From Chlorobiaceae bacterium (GTDB lineage: Bacteria > Bacteroidota > Chlorobiia > Chlorobiales > Chlorobiaceae), in assembly GCA_012972825.1 (NCBI GenBank), contig JABDHL010000001.1, forward strand, positions 1 to 64,000: a stretch of DNA of 64,000 nucleotides, given 5' to 3'. How positions within the stretch are numbered: the first letter of the stretch is position 1; each line of letters opens with the position of its first letter. The notes below the pieces were generated by a model. The model worked only from the letters and a program-made list of their open reading frames with translations. It was not told the origin of the DNA and searched no databases. Positions 8,907 through 17,642 of this stretch are shown here, one piece after another. A program made the position numbers and the translations under genes.

Positions 8907-9719
8907 ATGAGTATTGTTATAAAGAAATATGTTGCTGCAGTTGCTACGCTCATGATTACTTTATCAGCCGGTAGCCTGCATGCTGAGGATCCAGTGGCGA
9001 CCTCTTTTTTTCTTCCGAATATTTATGGCAAATCACTGACCACTCCTGTAGGCTGGGGGGCCGCATACGGCACCCTTTTTGCCGGAGCTGCTGTTGAATC
9101 CCGCGCTCCATACGCTCATGGTGCGGCTTTCAGCAACCACACAGGTGACGGAGGCGCGGCGATAGGTCTGGGGATTGGCAATCCAGTCGACAACATTGGT
9201 CTGCAGGTTGCACTGTCACAGTATGATATGACCAGCTGGAATCGCTACGGTATGTCTTTTCAAGTACATCGCTATCTCGGATCAGCAAGTTCTATCGGCG
9301 TGGGCGGACAGAATTTAATGCTGAGTTCCGGCACAGATTCAGAACAAAGTTATTATATTGTTTACAGTAAAGGAGTTCTTTCATCTCCCTTTCTTAATGA
9401 AGACAACAAAACAACAAGACTCCATTACAGCATAGGCGCAGGGAACGGATTATTCGGCAATAAAACTCCGCAGGATATCCTTGCGGGCAAAGGAAAGCAC
9501 GGCACCTACGTTTTCGGCAACATAGCCTACGAGCTGTTCAACCAATTCAATGTTATCACTGACTGGAACGGAATCAATCTGAATGCCGGCGTTTCGAAAA
9601 CTTTTTTAATAAGTGACTCTTTTCCTTTAGTGATTACGGCAGGTGCGGTTGATCTGACAGGATATTCCGGTGATGGTGTGCGCTTCATTGTTGGAGTTGG
9701 AACTGGTATAACGTTATAA
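8907..9719 (+). CDS. Predicted outer-membrane or exported beta-rich protein
   Basis: The 270-residue product has a Sec signal peptide (basic KK, hydrophobic core, LHA before the predicted cut at about residue 26). The mature part is rich in Gly, Ser and aromatic residues in alternating patterns and ends in a short hydrophobic strand (FIVGVGTGITL), as in beta-barrels. I recognise no family. It is the first gene of the export block, preceded by a strong Shine-Dalgarno. An outer-membrane role beside the SLBB and kinase genes is inferred from order alone. Confidence 0.5.
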   Translation: MSIVIKKYVAAVATLMITLSAGSLHAEDPVATSFFLPNIYGKSLTTPVGWGAAYGTLFAGAAVESRAPYAHGAAFSNHTGDGGAAIGLGIGNPVDNIGLQVALSQYDMTSWNRYGMSFQVHRYLGSASSIGVGGQNLMLSSGTDSEQSYYIVYSKGVLSSPFLNEDNKTTRLHYSIGAGNGLFGNKTPQDILAGKGKHGTYVFGNIAYELFNQFNVITDWNGINLNAGVSKTFLISDSFPLVITAGAVDLTGYSGDGVRFIVGVGTGITL

Positions 9720-9731
9720 CACTGAATAATC

Positions 9732-10088
<357 letters not shown>

Positions 10089-10202
10089 CCAAACAACAAA
10101 GAGTTAAAAAAATTTATGGTTTGACAGAAACAGTTACAGGTGATTATTACCGGAGAGAGTTATTGTGATTGTTTCTGGTCGGCCAATTATTATTGTTATA
10201 AC

Positions 10203-10784
10203 ATGAATAGTATGCGTGGGTTAAAAATTTTTACAGTTATTACGCTTTCACTCCAATGCCTTTTTCTAACATGCCTACCCTCAAAAGCATCAGCAGCATC
10301 AGCAGCATCAGCAACTCAGACTGGCACTGATGCGTTCCCCATTTCTTCTGAACAATCAGCCGGTTATAAAGCACTCGCGGGCCCAAATTATCCTTTAATC
10401 CAGGACTCTTATTTTACCGACGATGTTGGAAACATTCTCATGATTGTCAACATACTCGGCGCCGTTAACCATCCGGGTCAAATAGTTGTCCAGGAGAGTG
10501 CGGATTTTGCTTCCCTTCTTTCTGTTGCAGGAGGTATAACAGAGAATGCAAATTTAAAAAACGTGCTTGTTTCGAGGAAAGAGCCCGACAGTAATGGAAT
10601 ACAGGCATATAAGGTTGATTTGAGAGCGTACTTCAAAAAAGGGGATCGTTCTTCATTCATTGTTTTTAAACCGAACGATACTGTCATCATACCGGAAAAA
10701 GGTTTAACTGTCGAAATGGTTGCCCGTTATTTCGGTTTAATTGTTTCAGGAGCCACCGGTGTTTACTATATCAAAAACTTGTAA
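10203..10784 (+). CDS. SLBB-domain polysaccharide export protein (short Wza-like)
   Basis: Reading from the ATG at 10203 gives 193 residues with a signal peptide and an Ala-Ser repeat just after it (a 9-base repeat near 10284-10312). The core is one SLBB domain: ILGAVNHPGQIVVQESADFA, then LLSVAGGITENANLKNVLVSR. SLBB domains line the periplasmic part of Wza-type export channels. The N-terminal Poly_export domain of full Wza is missing, so this is an auxiliary or minimal export protein, not a complete channel. An in-frame GTG at 10140 would add 21 unlikely residues. The Wzc gene follows 21 bases later. Confidence 0.7.
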   Translation: MNSMRGLKIFTVITLSLQCLFLTCLPSKASAASAASATQTGTDAFPISSEQSAGYKALAGPNYPLIQDSYFTDDVGNILMIVNILGAVNHPGQIVVQESADFASLLSVAGGITENANLKNVLVSRKEPDSNGIQAYKVDLRAYFKKGDRSSFIVFKPNDTVIIPEKGLTVEMVARYFGLIVSGATGVYYIKNL

Positions 10785-10805
10785 CTGTTGAAATAAATTG
10801 TTTTT

Positions 10806-13232
10806 ATGATTGAACACACGGAGCGCCATAACGAAGAGTCTGATTTCGAGCAATCACGAGGATCGGAAATAAGCATCAAAGAGATTTTTGGATATATTGC
10901 ACGCAGAAAGTATACGATATTTGCGATTTTTTTAGTCTGCCTTTCTATCGCTTATGTTAACCACAAGCTTACCACTCCTCAATATCGTGCACAAGCGATT
11001 CTGATGATTACTCGCACTTCCAACAGTCCATTTGACACCTATTTCTCTTTCCAGTCTGAATCCGATGCCAAAAAGGACATTGAGCTTCTTAAGTCAATGC
11101 CTGTCGCAGAGCTTGTGGTTCAAGAGCTTATGAAAAGCCCTCAAAGGGATTCGCTCGAATTCTTCAATAAACGCCGCTATCGTGCACCTCTTTCTCTGTG
11201 GGCTTCAAAAAATCTACCAGGTTTGTTCAGCAATACAGAAAAAAACACAAATCAGAACCAAACACACTATAGTGAGGATCGCCTTCGCCAATATGCGGTT
11301 CAGATGAGCGAACGAATCAATGTTCAAAATGTCCGTGAAACAAATTTATTAAAAATCTCAGTTGTCAGCCCTTTTGCTGACGAATCAGTTTTTTTAACCA
11401 ATACTCTCAGCAGAGTCTATAAAAACACAAGTATTGCCCGCAATTCCGAAAAGTACTTTCAAACGAACAGGTATGTAGCTTCAATGCTCAAAGAGCAGGC
11501 GAAAGAGGTTGAACAAACCGACAAAAAGCTTGCACAGTATATGAAAGAGAATGAAATTTTTGAGAATACCGGCAACGTTCAGCAACTGCTTGGCCAAGTT
11601 ACCGATACCGATGCCAAGTACAATGAAATTATGGCTGAATACCATATTGCACAAAACAGCCTTGATTTTCTGGAAAAGAAACTCTCCGAAACCGACAAAG
11701 CGCTCAGTTCGCGTATAGCACAGAGTGTCAATGCAAAACTTGGCACTATTCTTGACGAGATCAGAACGCGCGAAGCAGAGTATGTTCGTATGGCATCCGA
11801 AAAAGGCGCAGATAACTCTGACGTTAAGACTAAAAAGCAGCAGCTTGATGGTGTCAAAACCCGTTATGAACTTCTCAGCCGCAGTAAAATAGCCGGTGAA
11901 ATAGGGTATGCAGGCAAGACACAGAAAAACAACTTTGATCTGATTTCTGAAAAGCTTCAGACTGAAAGAAAACTCAACAATCTATCCTACAGCGCCGGAG
12001 AGTACAACCGACTTAAACAACTTAACGAGGCCAGAATAAAATTATTGCCTACAAAACAACAAGATTATTTAAAACTGCAGAGAGACGCTGATGTTGCAAG
12101 AAAGACCTACATTTCTCTTCGCGAAAAGCTTGATGAAAGCAGGATAATGCTGGCATCAGAAGTGGGAGAGGTCTCTATTATCGGTAAAGCATTCCGTCCT
12201 TTTGTACCTGAAAATGCCAGTCCGAATATAAGTATCCTGGCGGCACTTGTCTTTGCCGGCTTACTCTCGTTCGGGTATGTCTTTGTGGCAGAGACGCTGG
12301 ATGATACGGTGAAGGATGAGCTGTTTTTCAAGCACTGCGGGTTCAATACTTTTGCGATCATTCCATTTATTTATCAAAACGGCGATAAGCCTTTTTCTGA
12401 AATGCAATCACTGTTCAGTGTTTTGTATAGATTTAAACGTAAAGCATTTAATAACCCCCCTTTTGTAAACAGCCAATCATCACCATCAGGGATTCCCAAA
12501 AAATCTGTAAGGTTTACGCCGCTGTTAACTGAAAAATTATCTTCACGCTTTGCGGAATCTTTCCGCATGCTTCGTACGGCACTGATCTATGCCCGTATTG
12601 ATGATCCCCTCAAATCAGTCATTGTAACAGGCACAGCAATCGGAGAAGGAAAATCCACTATCTGTTCCAATATTGCAGCTGCATTTGCTCTCAGCGGTAA
12701 AAAAACCCTTATCGTAGATGCCGATCTGCGTCTTGCCATGCAGCACAACATATTCAATCTTCAGAGAGAGCAAGGAATCACCGATTACCTTTACAGCGAG
12801 CAGAAAACAATAGATGACAGTTTTTTCAAGCAAACTCATATTGATAACCTTTTTTTACTCACTGCGGGTAAAAAAATTCCAAATCCTAATGAGGTGCTCG
12901 GGTCAGTAAAGATGCAGGAGCTTATCAAAGTACTTGAAGGGAAGTTTGATAAAGTGTTTTTTGACAGTCCACCCTTGTTTCTAAGCGATGCAGCGCAGCT
13001 TGCTCACTCGGTTGACGGCATTCTTCTTACTGCCAGATTGAACTATACAGAAAGAGGTGGTTTGAAAGAGTACGTATCGGATGGTTTTTTAAAATCGCAT
13101 ATTCTTGGCATTGCCCTTATTGACCCACGTAAACCAAAAGCTTACGGGTATGGAAAGTACGGGTATGGAAAGTACGGGTATGGAAAGTACGGGTATGGAA
13201 AGTACGGGTATGGTGATAATACAGAACATTGA
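10806..13232 (+). CDS. Wzc-type polysaccharide co-polymerase with tyrosine autokinase
   Basis: The 808-residue protein has an N-terminal Wzz domain with TM1 near residues 36-55, a long periplasmic coiled-coil region (about 200-430) and TM2 near 480-500. A cytoplasmic BY-kinase follows with Walker A (GTAIGEGKSTICSN, about residue 607), Walker A' (KTLIVDADLR) and Walker B (KVFFDSPPLFLSDA). The C-terminus is a tyrosine cluster made of repeated YGYGK units, the expected autophosphorylation site controlling chain length and export. It is coupled to the next gene by a TGATG overlap. The kinase is fused to the co-polymerase, as in proteobacterial Wzc and unlike Gram-positive CpsC/CpsD. Confidence 0.9.
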   Translation: MIEHTERHNEESDFEQSRGSEISIKEIFGYIARRKYTIFAIFLVCLSIAYVNHKLTTPQYRAQAILMITRTSNSPFDTYFSFQSESDAKKDIELLKSMPVAELVVQELMKSPQRDSLEFFNKRRYRAPLSLWASKNLPGLFSNTEKNTNQNQTHYSEDRLRQYAVQMSERINVQNVRETNLLKISVVSPFADESVFLTNTLSRVYKNTSIARNSEKYFQTNRYVASMLKEQAKEVEQTDKKLAQYMKENEIFENTGNVQQLLGQVTDTDAKYNEIMAEYHIAQNSLDFLEKKLSETDKALSSRIAQSVNAKLGTILDEIRTREAEYVRMASEKGADNSDVKTKKQQLDGVKTRYELLSRSKIAGEIGYAGKTQKNNFDLISEKLQTERKLNNLSYSAGEYNRLKQLNEARIKLLPTKQQDYLKLQRDADVARKTYISLREKLDESRIMLASEVGEVSIIGKAFRPFVPENASPNISILAALVFAGLLSFGYVFVAETLDDTVKDELFFKHCGFNTFAIIPFIYQNGDKPFSEMQSLFSVLYRFKRKAFNNPPFVNSQSSPSGIPKKSVRFTPLLTEKLSSRFAESFRMLRTALIYARIDDPLKSVIVTGTAIGEGKSTICSNIAAAFALSGKKTLIVDADLRLAMQHNIFNLQREQGITDYLYSEQKTIDDSFFKQTHIDNLFLLTAGKKIPNPNEVLGSVKMQELIKVLEGKFDKVFFDSPPLFLSDAAQLAHSVDGILLTARLNYTERGGLKEYVSDGFLKSHILGIALIDPRKPKAYGYGKYGYGKYGYGKYGYGKYGYGDNTEH
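13144..13214 (+). repeat. 15-bp in-frame tandem repeat encoding the tyrosine tail
   Basis: Four exact copies of TACGGGTATGGAAAG plus a partial fifth encode repeats of YGYGK at the kinase C-terminus. Copies are identical at the DNA level, so the array is recent or kept homogeneous. Gain or loss of units keeps the frame and changes the number of phosphorylatable tyrosines by two per unit. Confidence 0.95.
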
Positions 13233-15226
13233 TGACAAGTATTTATTCTGCAGCCTTTATGAGATCGCTCTTGTCAAGCATTCTTAAAAATCTGTTTAAG
13301 CTTTCCCGATTTCACAAACGTCTGCTTGCCGAATGTTTTGACATTGTTGCAGCACTCCTGACTGTCTGGCTGGCATTCACGCTTCGTTCAGACGTTTTAC
13401 ACTGGCCATCAGGAGGACAGTGGATACTCTATCTTTCAGCTCCTCTCCTCACTGTTCCGATTTTTTTCTATTTTGGTTTGTATGATGCTGTTTATCGTTA
13501 TAATGGATTTTCGGCATTCAAGACCATTTTAAAAGCCGTATTTGTCTATGGTGCTGCATTTCTTACTCTCTCTCTGATTCTCCATATCGACACAGTTCCC
13601 CGTTCAATAGGATTGCTGCAGCCGATTATCTTTCTGCTGTTTACAGGAGGCAGTCGAGCACTGATTCGTTATTTATTTTTATTGGAAAACAGAAAAGCAG
13701 CGAGATCCTTCTCCCCGTCAGAAGCTCTTCTGATCTATGGTGCAGGCTCAGCGGGTATACAGATCGCCATAGCTCTTCAACGAACCGGAAAATATCGTAT
13801 TGAAGGTTTAATTGATGATAATAAGGAGCTTCACGGTCGTCATATCAATGGTTTAGGAATAATCAGCCCTGAGAAAGCTCAAGTGCTTATCGAACAAAAG
13901 CACATTAAAAACATTATTCTCGCACTTCCATCAGCAGGCAGGAGCCGCCGCAATGAGCTCATAACCTTCTTCAGCAAATACCCGGTACACCTCAGGACGC
14001 TTCCCTCAATAGAAGAACTTGCAGACGGGAAGGTTACCCTCTCCGACATTAAAGAGATTGATGTCGAGGAACTCCTCGACAGAAAACCAGTATTGATCGA
14101 TCATACACTCATAAAAAACAACATCGGAGAACGGGTGGTGCTGGTCACGGGAGCCGGTGGAAGTATTGGAGGTGAACTTTGCCGTCAACTTCTTCTTTCC
14201 CGACCCTCAAAGCTTCTTCTGGTTGATAATGCTGAGCACAACCTCTATTCCATCCATTCCAATCTTGAGCAGCGCCTTAAAATACCAGGTTCAGGGACAG
14301 AGCTTTTTCCATTACTGTGCGATGTGACCGATGAGCGTCGAATTGCCGAAATATGCAGGGAATTCAAGCCCGCCATTATATACCATGCAGCAGCATATAA
14401 ACATGTTCCTCTGGTTGAGCATAATCCTGCAGAGGGAGTTCGCAACAATGTTTTCGGGACACTCTCCATTGCAAAGGCTGCAAACAGCTGTGGTGTGAAA
14501 AACGTTATTCTTGTCAGTACCGACAAGGCAGTTCGTCCCACCAATGTAATGGGTGCCAGTAAACGCCTTTGCGAAATGATCATCCAGGCGTTTGCCGATA
14601 CATCACAAACCACATGTTTTACCGCGGTTCGTTTTGGAAACGTCCTCGCTTCAAGCGGTTCAGTCATCCCTATTTTCAGGCGCCAGATCCGAGATGGCGG
14701 TCCTCTGACCATTACCCATAAAGAGATTACCCGATACTTCATGACTATTCCCGAAGCAGCCCAGCTCATTATTCATGCAGGGGTCATGGCTACAGGAGGC
14801 GATATCTATCTCCTCGACATGGGCAATCCCGTAAAAATTATGGATCTTGCCCGCAACATGATCAAGCTCTCAGGCCTGACGGTGCGAGATGAGCACAATC
14901 CTGAAGGTGATATAGAAATTCACGTTACAGGTCTTCGTCCCGGTGAGAAACTCTACGAAGAGCTTTTGATTGACAACAATCCAGAATCAACAGCCCACAC
15001 TCAGATTTATAAGTCAAATGAACATTTTCTACCATGGTCATCACTTCAGCATGAACTGACTCAATTGAAGGTTATCATCAACAACAACGATGTTCACAAC
15101 GTCAAACTTTTCTTAAAAAAACTCATACCAGAATATCAACCCATTGCTACTACGAGCGATTTTCTGGCCATACAACAAGAGAAGAACTTCTCAAGCAAAA
15201 GTACTCAGTTCGTTAAAACAGTATGA
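13232..15226 (+). CDS. WbpM/CapD/PglF-type membrane UDP-GlcNAc 4,6-dehydratase
   Basis: From the ATG at 13232 the protein is about 664 residues, the normal size of long-form WbpM. It has about four N-terminal transmembrane helices, a Rossmann-like CoA-binding domain (LLIYGAGSAGIQIAIALQR) and a C-terminal SDR domain with VLVTGAGGSIGG near residue 303. The catalytic region is STDKAVRPTNVMGASKR, with the usual Met in place of the classical SDR Tyr. The enzyme makes UDP-4-keto-6-deoxy-GlcNAc, feeding QuiNAc, FucNAc or bacillosamine-type sugars. The start overlaps the Wzc stop (TGATG). Likely substrates downstream include the aminotransferase and acetyltransferase genes late in the window. Confidence 0.9.
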   Translation: MTSIYSAAFMRSLLSSILKNLFKLSRFHKRLLAECFDIVAALLTVWLAFTLRSDVLHWPSGGQWILYLSAPLLTVPIFFYFGLYDAVYRYNGFSAFKTILKAVFVYGAAFLTLSLILHIDTVPRSIGLLQPIIFLLFTGGSRALIRYLFLLENRKAARSFSPSEALLIYGAGSAGIQIAIALQRTGKYRIEGLIDDNKELHGRHINGLGIISPEKAQVLIEQKHIKNIILALPSAGRSRRNELITFFSKYPVHLRTLPSIEELADGKVTLSDIKEIDVEELLDRKPVLIDHTLIKNNIGERVVLVTGAGGSIGGELCRQLLLSRPSKLLLVDNAEHNLYSIHSNLEQRLKIPGSGTELFPLLCDVTDERRIAEICREFKPAIIYHAAAYKHVPLVEHNPAEGVRNNVFGTLSIAKAANSCGVKNVILVSTDKAVRPTNVMGASKRLCEMIIQAFADTSQTTCFTAVRFGNVLASSGSVIPIFRRQIRDGGPLTITHKEITRYFMTIPEAAQLIIHAGVMATGGDIYLLDMGNPVKIMDLARNMIKLSGLTVRDEHNPEGDIEIHVTGLRPGEKLYEELLIDNNPESTAHTQIYKSNEHFLPWSSLQHELTQLKVIINNNDVHNVKLFLKKLIPEYQPIATTSDFLAIQQEKNFSSKSTQFVKTV

Positions 15227-15332
15227 AGAGTTAACTCTTTATTTTATATTACGTACATTGAATCTCAAGAGTCCCCAGCAAACTCTTTTATTAATAATAC
15301 TTACTTTCATCGTTCAGTCCGGGAATACCTGT

Positions 15333-15357
15333 TGTGACTGAAAGTAGCGGAGCTTTT
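15333..15357 (+). repeat. Short dispersed repeat, copy 1 (matches 19369-19392)
   Basis: TGTGACTGAAAG, one variable base, then AGCGGAGCTTT occurs here and at 19369. Both copies lie just after a sugar-gene block and before accessory DNA. They may mark recombination or insertion junctions; no function is known. Confidence 0.6.
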
Positions 15358-15362
15358 GGGAA

Positions 15363-15540
15363 AGTTGGCGGTGGGGAGTTGGCGGTTGGCGGTGGGGAGT
15401 TGGCAGTGGGCAGTTGGCGGTTGGCAGTAGGTTGATTTCAGATTTTTGATTTAGACTCTCAATGCTTTTTTGGCTTATAATGCTCTTGGAGCATTGATTT
15501 TTGCCTACCGCCCACTGATTACTGTCTGCTTGCCTACTGT
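15363..15540. repeat. Heptad-palindrome module, copy 1 (left of the four-helix gene)
   Basis: Ten contiguous heptads of the AGTTGGC type (variants GGTTGGC, AGTGGGC, GGTGGGG) fill 15363-15432. A core of about 70 bases follows, containing the perfect hairpin AATGCTC-TTG-GAGCATT at 15479-15495 and then a T-rich stretch. Degenerate heptads of the complementary GCCTACC/GCCCACT type follow from 15503. The two arms are roughly inverse complements, so the whole module could fold into a long cruciform. The core recurs at 16022-16098. This module fills most of the 317-base gap after the dehydratase gene. Confidence 0.85.
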
Positions 15541-15543
15541 ATA

Positions 15544-15942
15544 ATGCCTTTGACTGATCACATAGAATCCAGCTTCAAAGATCTTGTTGTTTATAAGAAA
15601 GCATTTGAAATGGCTATGGACATCTTTCGGATTACCAAATCATTTCCAGTAGAAGAAAGGTATTCACTAACAGATCAAGTAAGGCGGTCATCACGGTCAG
15701 TGTGTTCAAATCTTGCTGAAAGCTACAGGAAAAGACAGTATCCTGCACACTTTTTATCCAAAATTTCAGATGCAGATATGGAAAATAGCGAAACACAAGT
15801 ATGGATTGATTTCTCCTTACAATGCGGCTATATCACTTCTTATACACATAACACCCTCATGGTAAAATCATTTGAAATAGGACGAATCCTAAATCATATG
15901 ACTCGTTATCCGGAGAAGTTTGTTTTGAAAAGTGGGGGGTAG
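15544..15942 (+). CDS. Four-helix-bundle protein (23S rRNA IVS / S23 family)
   Basis: The 132-residue protein has the family signatures FKDLVVYKKAFEMAMDIF, YSLTDQVRRSSRSVCSNLAE and a C-terminal helix MVKSFEIGRILNHM. Homologues form small helical bundles and were first noticed as open frames inside intervening sequences of 23S rRNA in Leptospira and Coxiella. The relative Avd acts in diversity-generating retroelements. Here the gene stands alone, bracketed by two copies of a heptad-palindrome module. Its last codons and stop (AAAAGTGGGGGGTAG) lie inside the right-hand heptad array. It interrupts the polysaccharide operon and is probably mobile cargo. Nucleic-acid binding is inferred. Confidence 0.85.
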   Translation: MPLTDHIESSFKDLVVYKKAFEMAMDIFRITKSFPVEERYSLTDQVRRSSRSVCSNLAESYRKRQYPAHFLSKISDADMENSETQVWIDFSLQCGYITSYTHNTLMVKSFEIGRILNHMTRYPEKFVLKSGG

Positions 15943-16149
15943 GCAGTGGGGAGTTGGCGGTAGGCGGTTGGCAGTTGGCGGTAGGCAGTTGGCGGTAGGC
16001 AGTTGGCGGTTTAAACTGTTGGTTGATTTCTAAATTATGATTTAGATTCTCAATGTTTTTTTGGCTTATAATGCTCTTGGAGCATTGATTTTTGCCTATT
16101 GCCAACCGCTAACTGCCTACTGCCAACCGCTTACTGTTAACTGCTGACT
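15931..16149. repeat. Heptad-palindrome module, copy 2 (right of the four-helix gene)
   Basis: Eleven heptads (AGTTGGC, GGTAGGC, AGTGGGG variants) run from 15931 to 16007, beginning inside the end of the four-helix gene. The core with the hairpin AATGCTC-TTG-GAGCATT (16070-16086) follows. Eight complementary heptads (GCCTATT, GCCAACC, GCTAACT, GCCTACT and similar) run from 16094 to 16149. The core is nearly identical to that at 15431-15507, giving a direct repeat about 590 bases apart. Confidence 0.85.
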
Positions 16150-16184
16150 GATTTCAAGATTTAGAGTGTTAACCATTTATTTTT

Positions 16185-17540
16185 ATGTCGTTTATCAATA
16201 TTGCAATAATCGGATTAGGTTATGTAGGTCTTCCGCTTGCTGTTGAATTTGCAAAAAAATATCCTGTAACAGGGTATGACATCAAAAAGAAAAGAGTTGA
16301 TGAATTAAAGCAGGGCCGTGACTCTACTCTTGAGGTTTCTGCTGATGAACTTCGCAGCGTCTTACGTGACAGCAATTCTACTCATACGGATAGATCAGAA
16401 GGACTTTATATCTCAAGTGACGCTAAAGATCTTGAAGAGTCTAACTACTATATCGTCACGGTACCTACGCCAACTGATAAAAATAACCGTCCTGATCTGA
16501 CGCCGCTTTTAAAGGCAAGTGAAATCATCGGGAAAGTGCTGAAGCCAGGGGATATTGTCGTTTACGAATCAACAGTTTACCCCGGAGCCACTGAAGAAGA
16601 GTGTGTCCCCGTACTCGAAAAATATTCCGGACTGAAATACAAAACATCTCATTGTCATACTGAGCAAAGCGAAGCATCCATTTTTGCAGTACCAAGCACT
16701 CAGTACTTTTTCTGCGGTTACTCTCCGGAACGCATAAATCCCGGCGACAAAGAGCATACTGTTACAAAAATCAAAAAAGTAACCTCAGGTTCAACCCCTG
16801 AAGCAGCTCAAAACATTGACCAACTCTACCGCTCAATCATTACAGCAGGTACCCATCTTGCCTCATCCATCAAGGTCGCCGAGGCAGCAAAAGTAATCGA
16901 AAATTCCCAGCGTGACATCAACATTGCGTTTGTCAACGAACTTGCCATGATTTTTAACCGACTGGGCATCGATACCCATGAAGTGCTTGAAGCTGCAGGT
17001 ACCAAATGGAACTTTCTTCCGTTTAAACCAGGCCTTGTCGGAGGCCACTGCATAGGAGTAGACCCCTACTATCTCGCACAAAAAGCACAGGAAAGCGGAT
17101 ACCATCCCGAAATAATCCTTGCCGGCAGAAGGCTCAACGACAATATGGGCACCTATATTGCATCCGAAGTCGTCAAACTCCTTATTGCAAGGGACTGCAA
17201 AGTCAAGGGAGCGACCGTACTCATGCTCGGTATTACCTTCAAGGAAAACTGCCCCGATATCCGGAATACACGTGCCGTCGATATAGCAAAAGAGCTGAAA
17301 CAATACGGTGCCGCAGTGGAAATCTACGATCCCTGGGCTGACCCAAACGACGTTATGAGCCAATACGGCCTTGAATCCCTTTCTACGCTTAATAGCAATC
17401 ATTACGATGCAGTCATTCTCACTGTTGCGCACAACCACTTTAAAACCATTGCTATCCGCCAGCTTCTTGCCAGTAATGACGGCATAGTATATGATGTCAA
17501 AGGGGTGCTACCTATTGATCAAGTTGATGGAAGATTATAA
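16185..17540 (+). CDS. UDP-N-acetylhexosamine 6-dehydrogenase (TviB/WbpO/WbpA-like)
   Basis: The 451-residue protein is a UDP-glucose/GDP-mannose dehydrogenase family member. It has the NAD-binding GLGYVG at residues 10-15, the middle-domain [20 protein letters not shown] and the catalytic cysteine at residue 289 in [11 protein letters not shown]. It oxidises UDP-GlcNAc or UDP-GalNAc to the uronic acid, feeding the WbpB- and WbpD-like enzymes downstream. Residues of about 154-173 ([13 protein letters not shown] and flanks) have no counterpart in the family and look like an in-frame insertion of a dispersed repeat, just before [12 protein letters not shown]. If the loop is tolerated the enzyme is active. 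GlcNAc versus GalNAc specificity is undecided. Confidence 0.88.
   Translation: MSFINIAIIGLGYVGLPLAVEFAKKYPVTGYDIKKKRVDELKQGRDSTLEVSADELRSVLRDSNSTHTDRSEGLYISSDAKDLEESNYYIVTVPTPTDKNNRPDLTPLLKASEIIGKVLKPGDIVVYESTVYPGATEEECVPVLEKYSGLKYKTSHCHTEQSEASIFAVPSTQYFFCGYSPERINPGDKEHTVTKIKKVTSGSTPEAAQNIDQLYRSIITAGTHLASSIKVAEAAKVIENSQRDINIAFVNELAMIFNRLGIDTHEVLEAAGTKWNFLPFKPGLVGGHCIGVDPYYLAQKAQESGYHPEIILAGRRLNDNMGTYIASEVVKLLIARDCKVKGATVLMLGITFKENCPDIRNTRAVDIAKELKQYGAAVEIYDPWADPNDVMSQYGLESLSTLNSNHYDAVILTVAHNHFKTIAIRQLLASNDGIVYDVKGVLPIDQVDGRL
16644..16703 (+). repeat. In-frame interspersed repeat inside the UDP-sugar dehydrogenase gene
   Basis: Sixty bases (20 codons) containing CATTGTCATACTGAGCAAAG and the following CGAAGCATC separate GLKYK from [10 protein letters not shown], which are nearly adjacent in typical relatives. 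The sequence resembles the widespread bacterial dispersed repeat of the form TCATnCTGAGCnAAGCGAAG, usually intergenic. Its last part (AGCACTCAGTACTTT) also resembles the CTCAGNA-type heptads at 23401-23440. The insertion keeps the frame. Confidence 0.65.
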
Positions 17541-17542
17541 AT

Positions 17543-17612
17543 AGTTGGCAGTGGGCGGTGGGGAGTTGGCAGTGGGCAGTTGGCGGTTGGCAGTTGGCAG
17601 TGGGCGGTTGTT
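17543..17612. repeat. Heptad array (half module), copy 3
   Basis: Nine to ten contiguous heptads run here: AGTTGGC, AGTGGGC, GGTGGGG, AGTTGGC, AGTGGGC, AGTTGGC, GGTTGGC, AGTTGGC, AGTGGGC and a partial unit. They lie between the UDP-sugar dehydrogenase stop and the next gene. No hairpin core or complementary arm follows, so this is a half module. It provides homology for recombination with the copies at 15363 and 15931. Confidence 0.9.
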
Positions 17613-17642
17613 TGTTATCGGTTCAGAACTTTTATTACAAAA

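Noticed and set aside
15956-15998. GGCGGTAG, the core of the RfaH/ops element, three times in the heptad array
   Set aside because: It arises from the heptad pattern (GGC followed by GGTAGGC), lacks the rest of the ops/JUMPstart context and lies mid-locus.
15363-16149. CRISPR array
   Set aside because: Units are seven bases without spacers, and no cas genes are present.
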